Shown here piece after piece: positions 34,239 to 43,392 of a stretch of 43,423 bases of DNA. The translations under genes and the position numbers were made by a program. The notes below the pieces were generated by a model. The model had not been told where the DNA came from and ran no database searches. It was given only the letters and a program-made list of their open reading frames with translations. Within the stretch, counting starts at the first letter, position 1. The number at the start of each line of letters is the position of its first letter. The DNA comes from Fidelibacterota bacterium (GTDB lineage: Bacteria; Fidelibacterota; Marinisomatia; SCGC-AAA003-L08; GCA-2689995): the NCBI GenBank assembly GCA_014381925.1, contig JACNKR010000039.1, forward strand, positions 1 through 43,423. The letters are read 5' to 3'.

Positions 34239-37200
34239 ATGACCGATTTTATACACTTACATAATCATACAGACTTCTCTTTATTAGACGGGGCTCAATC
34301 AATTGAACAAATGTGTTCTACCCTTTCAGACTTAAAAATGGATTCAATTGCTGTAACGGAGCATGGTAATTTATTTTCAATGATACCATTCTATAAATCT
34401 GCTCGAAAAAAAGGCATTAAACCAATTTTAGGGTGTGAAATTTATGTATCTGTTGGTAAACATAATGAAAAAAAACAAGTTACTACCGCTTCAGGAAAAA
34501 AATGGGGTTATAATCATTTAATACTTCTTTGTCAAAATGAAACTGGTTATAAAAATTTAATGAAACTTGTTTCAATTGGCTATCTTGAAGGATTTTATTA
34601 TAGACCTCGTGTAGATAAAGAATTATTAAAAAAATATAATGAGGGATTAATAGCAACGACTGCTTGTCTTGCTGGTGAAGTTACCCACTATGCATCGATA
34701 GGTGACTATGATAATGCCAGAAAAGCAGCAATTGAATACTCTGAAATTTTCCCTGGACGATTTTATTTAGAAATGCAAAACCATGAAATAGAAGAGGAAA
34801 AAAGTTCTCATGCCGTTCTAAAAAAATTATCTAAAGATTTAAACTTACCATTAATCTGTACAAATGATTGTCATTATGCACAAGAAGATCATTGGGAAGC
34901 ACATGATGTCTTATTTTGTCTTGGAACCGGAAAAGACAGAGATGATCCAAATAGAATGCGTTATGAACCACGGCAATTCTACATTAAATCAACAGATGAA
35001 ATGTATGCCCTTTTTAAAGATACACCAGAAGCCTTAGAAAATACTTTAAAAATTGCAGAACAATGTAGTGTCGATATTCCAATGGGCGATTATCATCTCC
35101 CCAGATTTCCAATTCCTGAAAATTCTGGCGCAAGTTCTGCAGATGATTATTTACGAATTTTATGTCAACAAGGATTAACGGAAAGATATAAAAACATAAC
35201 ACCTATTATTCAAAAAAGACTTGATTATGAACTCAATGTTATTAAAAAAATGGGATTTGCAGGGTATTTTCTTATTACAATGGATTTTGTTAAATATGCT
35301 AAAAATCAAACTATCCCTGTTGGTCCAGGCCGAGGATCAGCTGCGGGTTCAATTGTAGCTTATACTACGGGCATTACAGATGTTGACCCTATTAAATATA
35401 ATTTGCTATTTGAACGGTTTTTAAATCCTGAACGAGTTTCTATGCCCGATATTGATATTGATTTCTGTATAGAAGGCCGACAGCAAGTGATAGATTATAT
35501 CAAAGAGCGATATGGTCATGATTCTGTAGCTCAAATTATTACTTTTGGTACAATGAAGGCTAAGTCTGTTGTGCGAGATGTAGGGCGTGTTTTAGGGATG
35601 TCTTATGGAGAAGTTGACCGAATTGCAAAGTTAATTCCTGGTGAACCTAAAATGACATTAACAAAGGCGATGAAATTAAATAAAGAACTTTCTTTAATAT
35701 CGTCTCAAGATGAAACTCATAATGAATTAATTAAATATTCAAAAATTTTAGAAGGACTTCACAGACATTCCTCCACTCATGCAGCGGGCGTTGTAATTAC
35801 TCCAGGTCCATTAACAGACTATGTGCCTCTTTATAAACCACCAGGAACAGACGATGTTGCTACTCAAGTTGAAATGAATGAACTTGAAGAATTGGGTCTA
35901 TTAAAAATGGACTTTTTAGGTCTTCGAAATCTGACCGTAATTAATAAAGCGGTTAAAGCAATTGAACGAAACCATAAGATTAAAATTGATATTGATAAAT
36001 TAAATTTAGAGGATTCTAAAACATTTGATTTATTTGCAAATGGAAGATCAATTGGAGTTTTTCAATTTGAATCAGGTGGAATGCGTGAATATTTAAAACA
36101 ATTAAAGCCGACATGTGTTGAAGATTTAATTGCGATGAATGCACTTTATCGTCCTGGTCCAATGCAAAACATTCCAGAGTTTATTGCTCGGAAACATGGT
36201 AAATCTAAAATTGTATTTTTACATCCATCTTTAGAGCCAATTTTAAAAGAAACTTATGGCATTATTGTTTATCAAGAACAGGTAATGGAAATTAGTCAAA
36301 AAATTGGTGGCTTTAGTTTGGCACAGGGTGATATGATGCGTCGTGCCATGGGAAAGAAAAAAGCTGATTTAATGGCCGCTTTTAAAGTTGATTTTGTTGA
36401 AGGTGCTGTAAAGCAAAAAATAGATAAAAAACGAGCTGTTGAAATTTTTGACTTATTGGAAAAATTTGCTCAATATGGTTTTAACAAAAGTCATTCTACA
36501 GCCTATGCACTTGTTGCATATCAAACTGCTTGGTTAAAAACTCATTATCCTGCTGAATTTCTCGCTTCTAATATGAATACTGAAATGAATGACATTGATC
36601 GAATTGTAACCTTAATTAGTGAAGCAAAAGAAATGGGTATAGATGTTGAGCCTCCAAATGTCAATATTTCATTCCCCGAGTTTAGAGCAATTTCAGGTAA
36701 AAAAATTAGTTTTGGTCTATCAGCAATAAAAAATGTAGGGTTAAAAGCAGTTGGTGGGATTGTTGATGTTCGAGAAAAAAAAGGGCTATTTAAAACTATT
36801 TTTGATATTAGCAAACAAGTTGAATCTCAATCTGCAAATCGAAAAGTGTTAGAAAGTTTAATTGTTGCAGGAGCTTGTGATAGTTTAAAAGGACACCGAG
36901 CACAAAAATTTGAAGCTGTGGACTCCAGTGTAAAATTTGGTCAAAAATATATTCAAGATATGAACTCTGATCAAGCAAGTTTATTTGGTGCAAGTATGGC
37001 AACAGTAATCCCAGAGCCTGTTTTGCCTGATATTGATGAATGGAGCCAAGAAGAAAAACTGATTAGAGAAAAAGAATTGATTGGGTTTTATCTTTCAGGG
37101 CACCCTCTTGAAAAATATTTTGACGATTTAAAAGAATTTAGCAATGTTAACTTGATTGATTTTGATTCAAAAAGATTACCAAAAGAAATTCGAATTGGGG

Positions 37201-37682
37201 GGATTATCACAAGTGTAAGGCAATTATTTGATAAAAAAAATAGGCCATGGGCAATTGTAACTATTGAGGGAAAAGTTGGAAAATGTGAAATCTTTGCATT
37301 TGCAGATGTTTACGAAAAACACGTGGATTTAATAAAGGTTGATAAAATGGTTTTTCTCATTGCATCTATTTCGAACCGGTTTGAAGATGGAGAATCTCTT
37401 TTATTAAATGCTAATCGATTTATTCCAATAAAAAATGTAAGAAAAATATTAAGTAAACGCGTAAATATAAAATTAGATCAACAATTTAAAGACTCTAAAC
37501 TAATTTCTAAATTATTCAGACTTGCAAAAGATAATAAAGGATATTGTAAGTTAATTTTTTGCCTTGATGATGGAAATTCATTAGAGCGAGTCATCTCTAA
37601 TAATTGCCTGGTAAATCCATCTAAAGCATTTATTAAAAATTTACGAGAATTAACATCTGATAACAATGTTTGGATAAGCTAA
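34239..37682 (+). CDS. dnaE: DNA polymerase III alpha subunit
   Basis: 1147 residues, complete DnaE1 type. PHP domain first (FIHLHNHTDFSLLDGA, VTEHGNL, ICTNDCHYA). The polymerase core carries GPGRGSAAGSIVAY around residue 362 and catalytic Asp404/Asp406 in MPDIDIDF, then comes the beta-binding and helix-hairpin-helix region, and an OB fold from about residue 984 (IRIGGIITSVRQLF). It is the replicative polymerase. The OB domain runs into a short C-terminal region that is poorly conserved, as is common. A 202-base gap upstream holds only a weak 5-bp hairpin and no clear promoter. The dtd start is one base after its stop. Confidence 0.97.
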   Translation: MTDFIHLHNHTDFSLLDGAQSIEQMCSTLSDLKMDSIAVTEHGNLFSMIPFYKSARKKGIKPILGCEIYVSVGKHNEKKQVTTASGKKWGYNHLILLCQNETGYKNLMKLVSIGYLEGFYYRPRVDKELLKKYNEGLIATTACLAGEVTHYASIGDYDNARKAAIEYSEIFPGRFYLEMQNHEIEEEKSSHAVLKKLSKDLNLPLICTNDCHYAQEDHWEAHDVLFCLGTGKDRDDPNRMRYEPRQFYIKSTDEMYALFKDTPEALENTLKIAEQCSVDIPMGDYHLPRFPIPENSGASSADDYLRILCQQGLTERYKNITPIIQKRLDYELNVIKKMGFAGYFLITMDFVKYAKNQTIPVGPGRGSAAGSIVAYTTGITDVDPIKYNLLFERFLNPERVSMPDIDIDFCIEGRQQVIDYIKERYGHDSVAQIITFGTMKAKSVVRDVGRVLGMSYGEVDRIAKLIPGEPKMTLTKAMKLNKELSLISSQDETHNELIKYSKILEGLHRHSSTHAAGVVITPGPLTDYVPLYKPPGTDDVATQVEMNELEELGLLKMDFLGLRNLTVINKAVKAIERNHKIKIDIDKLNLEDSKTFDLFANGRSIGVFQFESGGMREYLKQLKPTCVEDLIAMNALYRPGPMQNIPEFIARKHGKSKIVFLHPSLEPILKETYGIIVYQEQVMEISQKIGGFSLAQGDMMRRAMGKKKADLMAAFKVDFVEGAVKQKIDKKRAVEIFDLLEKFAQYGFNKSHSTAYALVAYQTAWLKTHYPAEFLASNMNTEMNDIDRIVTLISEAKEMGIDVEPPNVNISFPEFRAISGKKISFGLSAIKNVGLKAVGGIVDVREKKGLFKTIFDISKQVESQSANRKVLESLIVAGACDSLKGHRAQKFEAVDSSVKFGQKYIQDMNSDQASLFGASMATVIPEPVLPDIDEWSQEEKLIREKELIGFYLSGHPLEKYFDDLKEFSNVNLIDFDSKRLPKEIRIGGIITSVRQLFDKKNRPWAIVTIEGKVGKCEIFAFADVYEKHVDLIKVDKMVFLIASISNRFEDGESLLLNANRFIPIKNVRKILSKRVNIKLDQQFKDSKLISKLFRLAKDNKGYCKLIFCLDDGNSLERVISNNCLVNPSKAFIKNLRELTSDNNVWIS

Positions 37683-37683
37683 T

Positions 37684-38130
37684 TTGATTGCTGTATTACA
37701 AAGAGTAAAAAGTTCTAAAGTAGAGGTAGATAATCAAATTATTGGGCAAATTGGATATGGGTTGAATATTCTTTTAGGCGTGGTAGATTCTGATAAAAAA
37801 AGTGATGTCGAATTTCTTACAAAAAAAATCTCAGCCTTTCGTATTTTTCCTGATGAGAAAAAGGCGATGAATTTATCAATTCAAGATGTAAATGGGTCAG
37901 CTTTAGTAATAAGTCAATTCACATTATGTGCAGATTGGCGAAAAGGAAACCGACCAGGGTTTTCACATTCAGCAAAACCAGATATAGCAAATGAGCTTTA
38001 TAAATATTTTATTCAACAATTAAAAAATTATAATATACCCGTGCAAAGTGGATCTTTTGGTGCAACAATGGCTGTTCATATATTAAATGATGGCCCTGTT
38101 ACTTTTGTATTAAATAGTAAGGAAAAATAA
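37684..38130 (+). CDS. dtd: D-aminoacyl-tRNA deacylase
   Basis: 148 residues, full length. Start MIAVLQRVKSSKV (initiated at TTG), the SQFTLCADWRKGNRPGFSHSA region with the SQxTL catalytic loop, and the cross-subunit NxGPxT motif (LNDGPVTF) near the end. It hydrolyses D-aminoacyl-tRNA as a homodimer, preventing D-amino acids entering proteins. It is translated right after dnaE and ends one base before the next gene. Confidence 0.96.
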   Translation: MIAVLQRVKSSKVEVDNQIIGQIGYGLNILLGVVDSDKKSDVEFLTKKISAFRIFPDEKKAMNLSIQDVNGSALVISQFTLCADWRKGNRPGFSHSAKPDIANELYKYFIQQLKNYNIPVQSGSFGATMAVHILNDGPVTFVLNSKEK

Positions 38131-38535
38131 ATGAAGCGGAAAATTCGTGTAATTATGGCTAAACCCGGCTTAGATGGTCATGACCGAGGAATAAAAATAT
38201 TGGCAAGAGCATTTATTGAAGCAGGAATGGAAGTTATTTATCTTGGATTAAGGCAAACCCCTGAAATGATTGTTAGTGCATCCGTTCAAGAAGATGCCGA
38301 TGTTATTGCACTATCTATTTTAAGCGGTGCTCACATGACTATTTTCCCTCGTGTTTTAGAGCTGATGAAAAAAGAAGGTATCGGAGATCGATTGTTAACT
38401 GGTGGTGGAATAATTCCTGAGCAAGATATTGAAAGTTTAATGAAAATAGGAGTGGGTAAATTGTTTGGACCTGGGACTTCTCTCCAAACAACTATTGACT
38501 ATATTGAAGGGTGGGTAAAAGAAAATCGATCATAA
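38131..38535 (+). CDS. mcmA2: Cobalamin-binding subunit of methylmalonyl-CoA mutase
   Basis: 134 residues, a stand-alone B12-binding Rossmann domain. [11 protein letters not shown] holds His17, the lower axial cobalt ligand, in the DxHxxG motif. [16 protein letters not shown] and [12 protein letters not shown] complete the family pattern. The catalytic large subunit is encoded elsewhere, so the enzyme is split as in archaea and several bacteria. It interconverts methylmalonyl-CoA and succinyl-CoA; the carboxylase beginning at its 3' end would supply the methylmalonyl-CoA. Confidence 0.93.
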   Translation: MKRKIRVIMAKPGLDGHDRGIKILARAFIEAGMEVIYLGLRQTPEMIVSASVQEDADVIALSILSGAHMTIFPRVLELMKKEGIGDRLLTGGGIIPEQDIESLMKIGVGKLFGPGTSLQTTIDYIEGWVKENRS

Positions 38536-40078
38536 TTATAATGAATTAAAAAATGTCCTCCATCAAAAACGATTAGAATCTAAAAAGGGTGGGGGTGATG
38601 CTCGGGTTAAAAAACAACATGAAAAAGGAAAGCTTACCGCAAGAGAACGAATAGAAATTCTATTAGATAAAAACTCATTTGTGGAGCTTGACCCTTTTGT
38701 TGAACATCGTTGTTCAGATTTTGGCCTTGAAGAGCAACGCTTTTTAACTGATGGGGTTGTAACAGGATATGGACTAATTGACAACCGAAAAGTTTTTGTA
38801 TTTTCTCAAGATTTTACGATTTTTGGAGGATCACTTTCAGAAACATTTGCAGAAAAAATATGCAAAATTATGGATATCGCATTAAAGGTTGGGGCTCCAG
38901 TTATTGGTTTGAATGATTCTGGTGGTGCAAGAATTCAAGAAGGTGTTGTCAGTTTAGCAGGATATGCTGATATTTTTCTAAAAAACACACTCGCATCGGG
39001 TGTTATTCCTCAAATTTCTGCAATTCTTGGTCCTTGTGCGGGTGGAGCCGTGTATTCTCCTGCAATTACTGATTTTATATTTATGGCTAAAAAAACAAGC
39101 CATATGTTTGTTACAGGCCCAAATGTAGTAAAAACGGTAACTCATGAAAATGTTTCAATGGAAGACTTAGGTGGGGCAGAAACTCATTCAAGCCGTTCGG
39201 GCGTTTCTCATTTTATGTGTAATAATGAGGTTGAATTATTAGGTGGAATAAGAAAATTAATGTCATATTTACCATTAAATAATATGGAATCTCCTCCTGT
39301 AATTATTCAAGAAAACGATGAACCCAATATGGAAGGTATTAATTCAATTATTCCATCAAACCCTAATAAACCGTATGATATGCATCTTGTAATTTCAAAA
39401 ATTATGGACAAAGATTCATTTTTTGAAGTTCATAAAAATTATGCACCAAATATTTTGGTTGGTTTTGCACGCATGAATGGAAAATCTGTTGGGGTTATTG
39501 GAAACCAACCTGCACATTTAGCAGGGGTTTTAGATATTGATTCCTCTTTAAAAGGTGCTCGATTTGTTCGGTTTTGTGATTCATTTAATATTCCAATGAT
39601 TACATTTGTAGATGTGCCTGGATTTTTACCTGGAACAGATCAAGAGTGGGGTGGAATAATAAAACATGGTGCTAAATTATTATATGCCTTTGCTGAAGCA
39701 ACTGTACCTAAAATTACTATAATCACTCGAAAAGCTTATGGTGGAGCGTATGATGTAATGTCATCAAAACATATTCGTGCAGATTTTAATTTTGCATGGC
39801 CAACAGCAGAAATTGCAGTAATGGGTCCAAAGGGTGCAGTAGAAATTATTTGGAAAAATAAAATTAAAGAGGCGGAAAACCCTGAAGAAGAAATGGACTC
39901 GTTAATTGAGAAATATCGTGATAAATTTGCAAATCCATTTGTTGCTGCAAAAAGAGGGTATATTGATGATGTAATTGAACCATCAGAAACTAGAATGCGA
40001 ATTATAAGTGGACTTGAGCTATTAAAAACAAAAGTGGATACAAATCCTAAAAAGAAACATGGGAATATTCCGTTATAA
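38525..40078 (+). CDS. pccB: Acyl-CoA (propionyl-CoA) carboxylase carboxyltransferase beta subunit
   Basis: About 517 residues. Crotonase-fold carboxyltransferase with both halves intact: the N-terminal half ([35 protein letters not shown]) and the C-terminal half ([38 protein letters not shown]). It transfers CO2 from carboxybiotin to propionyl-CoA; MmdA-type decarboxylase is an alternative. The first GTG (38681) would remove the conserved start: the open frame continues upstream through [20 protein letters not shown], as in the family, but contains no ATG, GTG or TTG. ATC at 38525, overlapping the mcmA2 end by 11 bases, is the only reasonable initiator. The biotin carboxylase and carrier subunits are not here. 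Confidence 0.9.
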   Translation: MDHNYNELKNVLHQKRLESKKGGGDARVKKQHEKGKLTARERIEILLDKNSFVELDPFVEHRCSDFGLEEQRFLTDGVVTGYGLIDNRKVFVFSQDFTIFGGSLSETFAEKICKIMDIALKVGAPVIGLNDSGGARIQEGVVSLAGYADIFLKNTLASGVIPQISAILGPCAGGAVYSPAITDFIFMAKKTSHMFVTGPNVVKTVTHENVSMEDLGGAETHSSRSGVSHFMCNNEVELLGGIRKLMSYLPLNNMESPPVIIQENDEPNMEGINSIIPSNPNKPYDMHLVISKIMDKDSFFEVHKNYAPNILVGFARMNGKSVGVIGNQPAHLAGVLDIDSSLKGARFVRFCDSFNIPMITFVDVPGFLPGTDQEWGGIIKHGAKLLYAFAEATVPKITIITRKAYGGAYDVMSSKHIRADFNFAWPTAEIAVMGPKGAVEIIWKNKIKEAENPEEEMDSLIEKYRDKFANPFVAAKRGYIDDVIEPSETRMRIISGLELLKTKVDTNPKKKHGNIPL

Positions 40079-40755
40079 TGTCCGTATTTGATAAAGAGTG
40101 GTTAATTGAACAAGTAAATCAAGACCCGGGGTCCGCATTTTTTCCTGTACTTTCTCATATTTATTTAAAAGATAAAGAATTAAAAAAAGCTCTTTCTGTT
40201 TGTCAAAAGGGTTTGGGACTTTTTCCTGAGTCAATTGAGGGCAATTTCATTATGGCTCAAATTCAAATATTAGAAGCAAATTTACTAGGCGCGGAAAAAA
40301 CACTAAAATTTATTGTAAATCGCCATTCAGCTCATATTAACGCATGGAAATTACTATTTCGAATTCAAAGAGATTTAAGTCGAAGTAAAAACACAATCAA
40401 AGATACGGTTTTATCACTTCTTAAAGTTAAACCAAATGATAATGAATGTGCAACTTGGCTGAAAAACATTGTTGCTAACCCCTCAAAACCCGTCCAAGAA
40501 AAAAAATCTGATCAACCAAATAAATTAAAAATTGATCCCCAACCAATTGAAATCCTTGAAGAAGTTGTTCCAATTAGTATGAGAATGGCAACATTTACTC
40601 TTGCAGAAGTATATCAAAATCAAGGCTATTTCCATCAAGCATTAGAAGTTTTAAAAATGGTAGAGCAGAAAGGTGGAAATAAAAGACGATTAAAAACGAT
40701 GCGGGTTCAAATAAACGAAGCGATAAAAGCACAAGTAGAGGCAGAAAAAAATTAA
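40078..40755 (+). CDS. TPR-repeat protein
   Basis: 225 residues, cytosolic. Helical repeats are visible: AFFPVLSHIYLKDKELKKAL, GNFIMAQIQILEANLLGAEK, INAWKLLFRIQRDLSRSKNT, and a last unit ATFTLAEVYQNQGYFHQALE after a Lys/Pro-rich linker near 145-170. No enzymatic motif. The ATG overlaps the carboxylase TAA by one base and its own stop lies inside the methyltransferase gene start, so it is in the same transcription unit. Function unknown. Confidence 0.8.
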   Translation: MSVFDKEWLIEQVNQDPGSAFFPVLSHIYLKDKELKKALSVCQKGLGLFPESIEGNFIMAQIQILEANLLGAEKTLKFIVNRHSAHINAWKLLFRIQRDLSRSKNTIKDTVLSLLKVKPNDNECATWLKNIVANPSKPVQEKKSDQPNKLKIDPQPIEILEEVVPISMRMATFTLAEVYQNQGYFHQALEVLKMVEQKGGNKRRLKTMRVQINEAIKAQVEAEKN

Positions 40756-41500
40756 AACAACTATATATGATGACCCTGTTCGCTATGATGAAGAAAATTG
40801 GTGGAAAAAAGACGATCTTGAAATGTGGAAATTTCTATGTAAAAAAGGATGTGGTAATAAAGTTTTAGAATTAGCAAGTGGTACGGGGCGGATTTCAATT
40901 CCTTTATTAAGAGAGGGTTTTCAAGTAACTGGATTAGAGCTTTCACAGACATTTTGTGAAGCATCAACAGAAAAAGCAATTCCTTTTCATCCAAAAGGAA
41001 AATTTATTAAAGGTGATATATCTAATTTTGATTTAAATGAAAAGTTTGATACTGTTTTTGTTGGATACAATTCATTTCTTCATTTATTAAAAAATAGGGA
41101 TGGGGAAGCATGTTTAGAGTCTGTAAAAAAACATTTAAGAAAGGATAGCAGATTTTATATTGATATTTATATGCCAAGTCCACTTCATTATTATAGACCG
41201 AAAAATGTACGATACCCAACGATTGAATATTTTGATTCTCAAATTAATGAAGAAGTTTTAATTGAAGAAACAAATGATTATGACCCAGATAAAGAAGTAA
41301 ATCAACTCACTTGGTATTATTCTTCAAAAACAAAAAAAGATTTTTTAATAAATACTTTTTCTACACGAATGTATTGGCCGGATACAATGAATCGACTCTT
41401 AATTGATGCCGGATTTGAAATACTTAATATTTGGGGAGATTATAGTTTGAAACCATTTAATGAAGAAAGCACTCTGCAAATATTTGAACTAAAAATTTAA
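40751..41500 (+). CDS. Class I SAM-dependent methyltransferase
   Basis: 249 residues from ATT 40751. Motif I KVLELASGTGRISIPLL binds S-adenosylmethionine, with GLELSQ as the acidic loop, DTVFVGYNSFLHL as motif II region and a C-terminal IFEL strand. Substrate unknown. The first ATG (40823) drops the N-terminal helix that methyltransferases of this type need before motif I; YDDPVRYDEENWWKKDDLEM is encoded just upstream in the same open frame, without ATG, GTG or TTG. ATT at 40751 overlaps the TPR gene end by five bases; ATA at 40763 is an alternative. It converges with the ABC permease gene one base beyond its stop. Confidence 0.82.
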   Translation: MKTTIYDDPVRYDEENWWKKDDLEMWKFLCKKGCGNKVLELASGTGRISIPLLREGFQVTGLELSQTFCEASTEKAIPFHPKGKFIKGDISNFDLNEKFDTVFVGYNSFLHLLKNRDGEACLESVKKHLRKDSRFYIDIYMPSPLHYYRPKNVRYPTIEYFDSQINEEVLIEETNDYDPDKEVNQLTWYYSSKTKKDFLINTFSTRMYWPDTMNRLLIDAGFEILNIWGDYSLKPFNEESTLQIFELKI

Positions 41501-41501
41501 T

Positions 41502-42317
41502 TCACTTTTCCAGCGCATCACGCAAGGCCTCGCCAACAAGATTAAATCCAATTACAGCGAGAGCAATTATACACCCCGGCAAAATTGATAATGCTGGTGC
41601 TATTCTTAAAAAATCTTTACCCTCACTAATCATCATTCCCCAACTTGGCATTGGAGGTTGAGTGCCTAATCCTAAAAAAGACAAACTCGCTTCTGCCATA
41701 ATTGCTCCCGATATTCCCAGCGTAAATGAAATTAATATAGGTCCCATACAATTTGGTAAAACATGTTTTAATAAAATTGAAAACTCTGAGTACCCCAATG
41801 ATTTTGCTGCATGAATAAATTCTCCTGACTTTATAGATAATACCTGGCTTCGTACTAATCGAGCCATTCCTGGCCAAGAAACAACGCCTATTGCAATTAT
41901 TACTGTTTTTAATCCGGGTTCAAGTGCTGTAGATAATGCAATTAATAATAATAATGTTGGAAAACCCATAATCATATCAGTCAATCGCATGAGAATTGTA
42001 TCGACTCTCCCACCAAAATACCCTGAAATTGAACCGATAGAAATACCTAAAAAAGCAGAAATTAAACTACCTAAAATTCCTGCCACCATCGATATTCTAA
42101 TTCCATAAATAAGCCGTGATAATAAATCTCTCCCAAAATGATCTGTTCCTAAAAAGTGATTTATAGTGCCAATTTCGAGTAATCGTATTTTTAAATTTTG
42201 TTCAAATGGGGAGGGTAAAAAAGATTGAATTAAACTTAATAATAAAAATAATATTAAAATCCCCATCCCAATTTGGGCAAATATATCTACACGAAGTCTA
42301 TTAAATATTTTATCCAT
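41502..42317 (-). CDS. Dipeptide/oligopeptide-type ABC transporter permease (DppC-like)
   Basis: 271 residues, inner-membrane permease with six predicted helices. N-terminal GTDHFGRDLLSRLIYGIRISM is the DppC/OppC signature, and EFIHAAKSLGYSEFSILLKHVLPN is the EAA loop that contacts the ATPase. LGLGTQPPMPSWGMM near residue 218 is also typical. It overlaps the DppB-like gene by eight bases. It would pair with it to import peptides, nickel or other substrates; specificity comes from a binding protein not encoded here. Confidence 0.92.
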   Translation of the reverse strand: MDKIFNRLRVDIFAQIGMGILILFLLLSLIQSFLPSPFEQNLKIRLLEIGTINHFLGTDHFGRDLLSRLIYGIRISMVAGILGSLISAFLGISIGSISGYFGGRVDTILMRLTDMIMGFPTLLLLIALSTALEPGLKTVIIAIGVVSWPGMARLVRSQVLSIKSGEFIHAAKSLGYSEFSILLKHVLPNCMGPILISFTLGISGAIMAEASLSFLGLGTQPPMPSWGMMISEGKDFLRIAPALSILPGCIIALAVIGFNLVGEALRDALEK

Positions 42318-43242
42318 TTATAATTTCATCTCTAATTCGAGGATCAACCCAGCCGTAAATTAAATCAACGAGTATATTGATAATTACGAAGCTTAATGCC
42401 ATAAATAATACTGTCCCCTGAATTACCGGGAAATCTCTCTGCATAATTGCATTTAATAATAATCTTCCTATTCCTGGTAATCCAAATATGGACTCTGTTA
42501 ATACGGCTCCAGATAAATAGCTTCCAAAATCTGTGGCAATTATAGTTATTACGGGCACTAATAAATTTTTTAATCCATGTTTGAATAAAATATTAAAATT
42601 TGAAAGCCCTTTTGATTTTGCTGTTCGCATATAATCTTTTTTTAATACATCTAACATAAATGCACGCGTATTTCGGGCAATCATTGCTAATGAGCGAGAC
42701 CCTAAAGCAATTACAGGTAAAACATAATAAATCAATCCACCATATCCCGAAGGTGGAAGTAATCGCCATTCAACACCAATCCAAAAAATAAGCATTAGCG
42801 CAACCCAAAAAACAGGTGCGGATATTCCAATAAGTGAAATTAAAATAAAAATTCTATCAAATAACCGATGATAATTAAGAGCTGAAATTAACCCCATAAT
42901 TATTCCGATAATTGAGGCAAATATCGATGCTAAAATTGCAAGTGTAAATGTAACAGATAGTTTTTCAAAAATAAGATTTAATACCGGTGACTTAGTTTGA
43001 AATGATAAACCTAAATTTCCTGTTGCTGTATTTTTTATATATGTAAAATATTGCATAATTACAGGTTGGTCCAATCCAAGTTCGTTTCTTAATTGGTCAA
43101 TTGTTTCTTCATCATAAAAATCTCCAACCAGTGCCAATACAGGGTCACCCGGAATAATATATGAAATGATAAAGGAAATAGTCATTACACCAAAAATAAC
43201 AGGGATTCCGTGAAGCAGTCTTTTAATGAGATATGTTGTCAT
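42310..43242 (-). CDS. Dipeptide/oligopeptide-type ABC transporter permease (DppB-like)
   Basis: 310 residues, six helices. MTTYLIKRLLHGIPVIFGVM is the DppB start, ELGLDQPVIMQYF follows, and DYMRTAKSKGLSNFNILFKHGLKN is the EAA loop. LTESIFGLPGIGRLLLNAIMQRD is the DppB C-terminal motif. First gene of the permease pair. No ATPase gene follows (the next gene is convergent) and no binding protein precedes it within the 181 bases to the window edge, so the rest of the system is encoded elsewhere or just outside. Confidence 0.93.
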   Translation of the reverse strand: MTTYLIKRLLHGIPVIFGVMTISFIISYIIPGDPVLALVGDFYDEETIDQLRNELGLDQPVIMQYFTYIKNTATGNLGLSFQTKSPVLNLIFEKLSVTFTLAILASIFASIIGIIMGLISALNYHRLFDRIFILISLIGISAPVFWVALMLIFWIGVEWRLLPPSGYGGLIYYVLPVIALGSRSLAMIARNTRAFMLDVLKKDYMRTAKSKGLSNFNILFKHGLKNLLVPVITIIATDFGSYLSGAVLTESIFGLPGIGRLLLNAIMQRDFPVIQGTVLFMALSFVIINILVDLIYGWVDPRIRDEIING

Positions 43243-43377
43243 CTGATATAATAAATTACGGTTTTTTAATTTGTTAATAATACAGATTAATATGTTTTTT
43301 ATTATAATAATGGTAGAGCTTTATTGATAACCTGAGGTTTTTTAATGGTGTAAAACAAAGAAAATTGTAAGTTTTCA

Positions 43378-43392
43378 TACTCCAGAGGAGTA
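43378..43392. repeat. Short inverted repeat upstream of the ABC permease pair
   Basis: TACTCC-AGA-GGAGTA is a perfect 6-bp inverted repeat with a 3-base loop in the noncoding end of the window, about 140 bases upstream of the permease start. No T-tract follows. It could be a small operator or part of a longer leader that continues off the edge. Confidence 0.3.

Noticed and set aside
43329..43343. AACC-TGA-GGTT followed by TTTT as a terminator
   Set aside because: The stem is only 4 bp and no gene on the plus strand ends there.
43307..43345. GGTAGAGC followed by TAACCTGAGGTT, resembling tRNA D-arm and variable-region pieces
   Set aside because: No matching D-stem partner, anticodon arm, T-loop or acceptor stem could be built around it.
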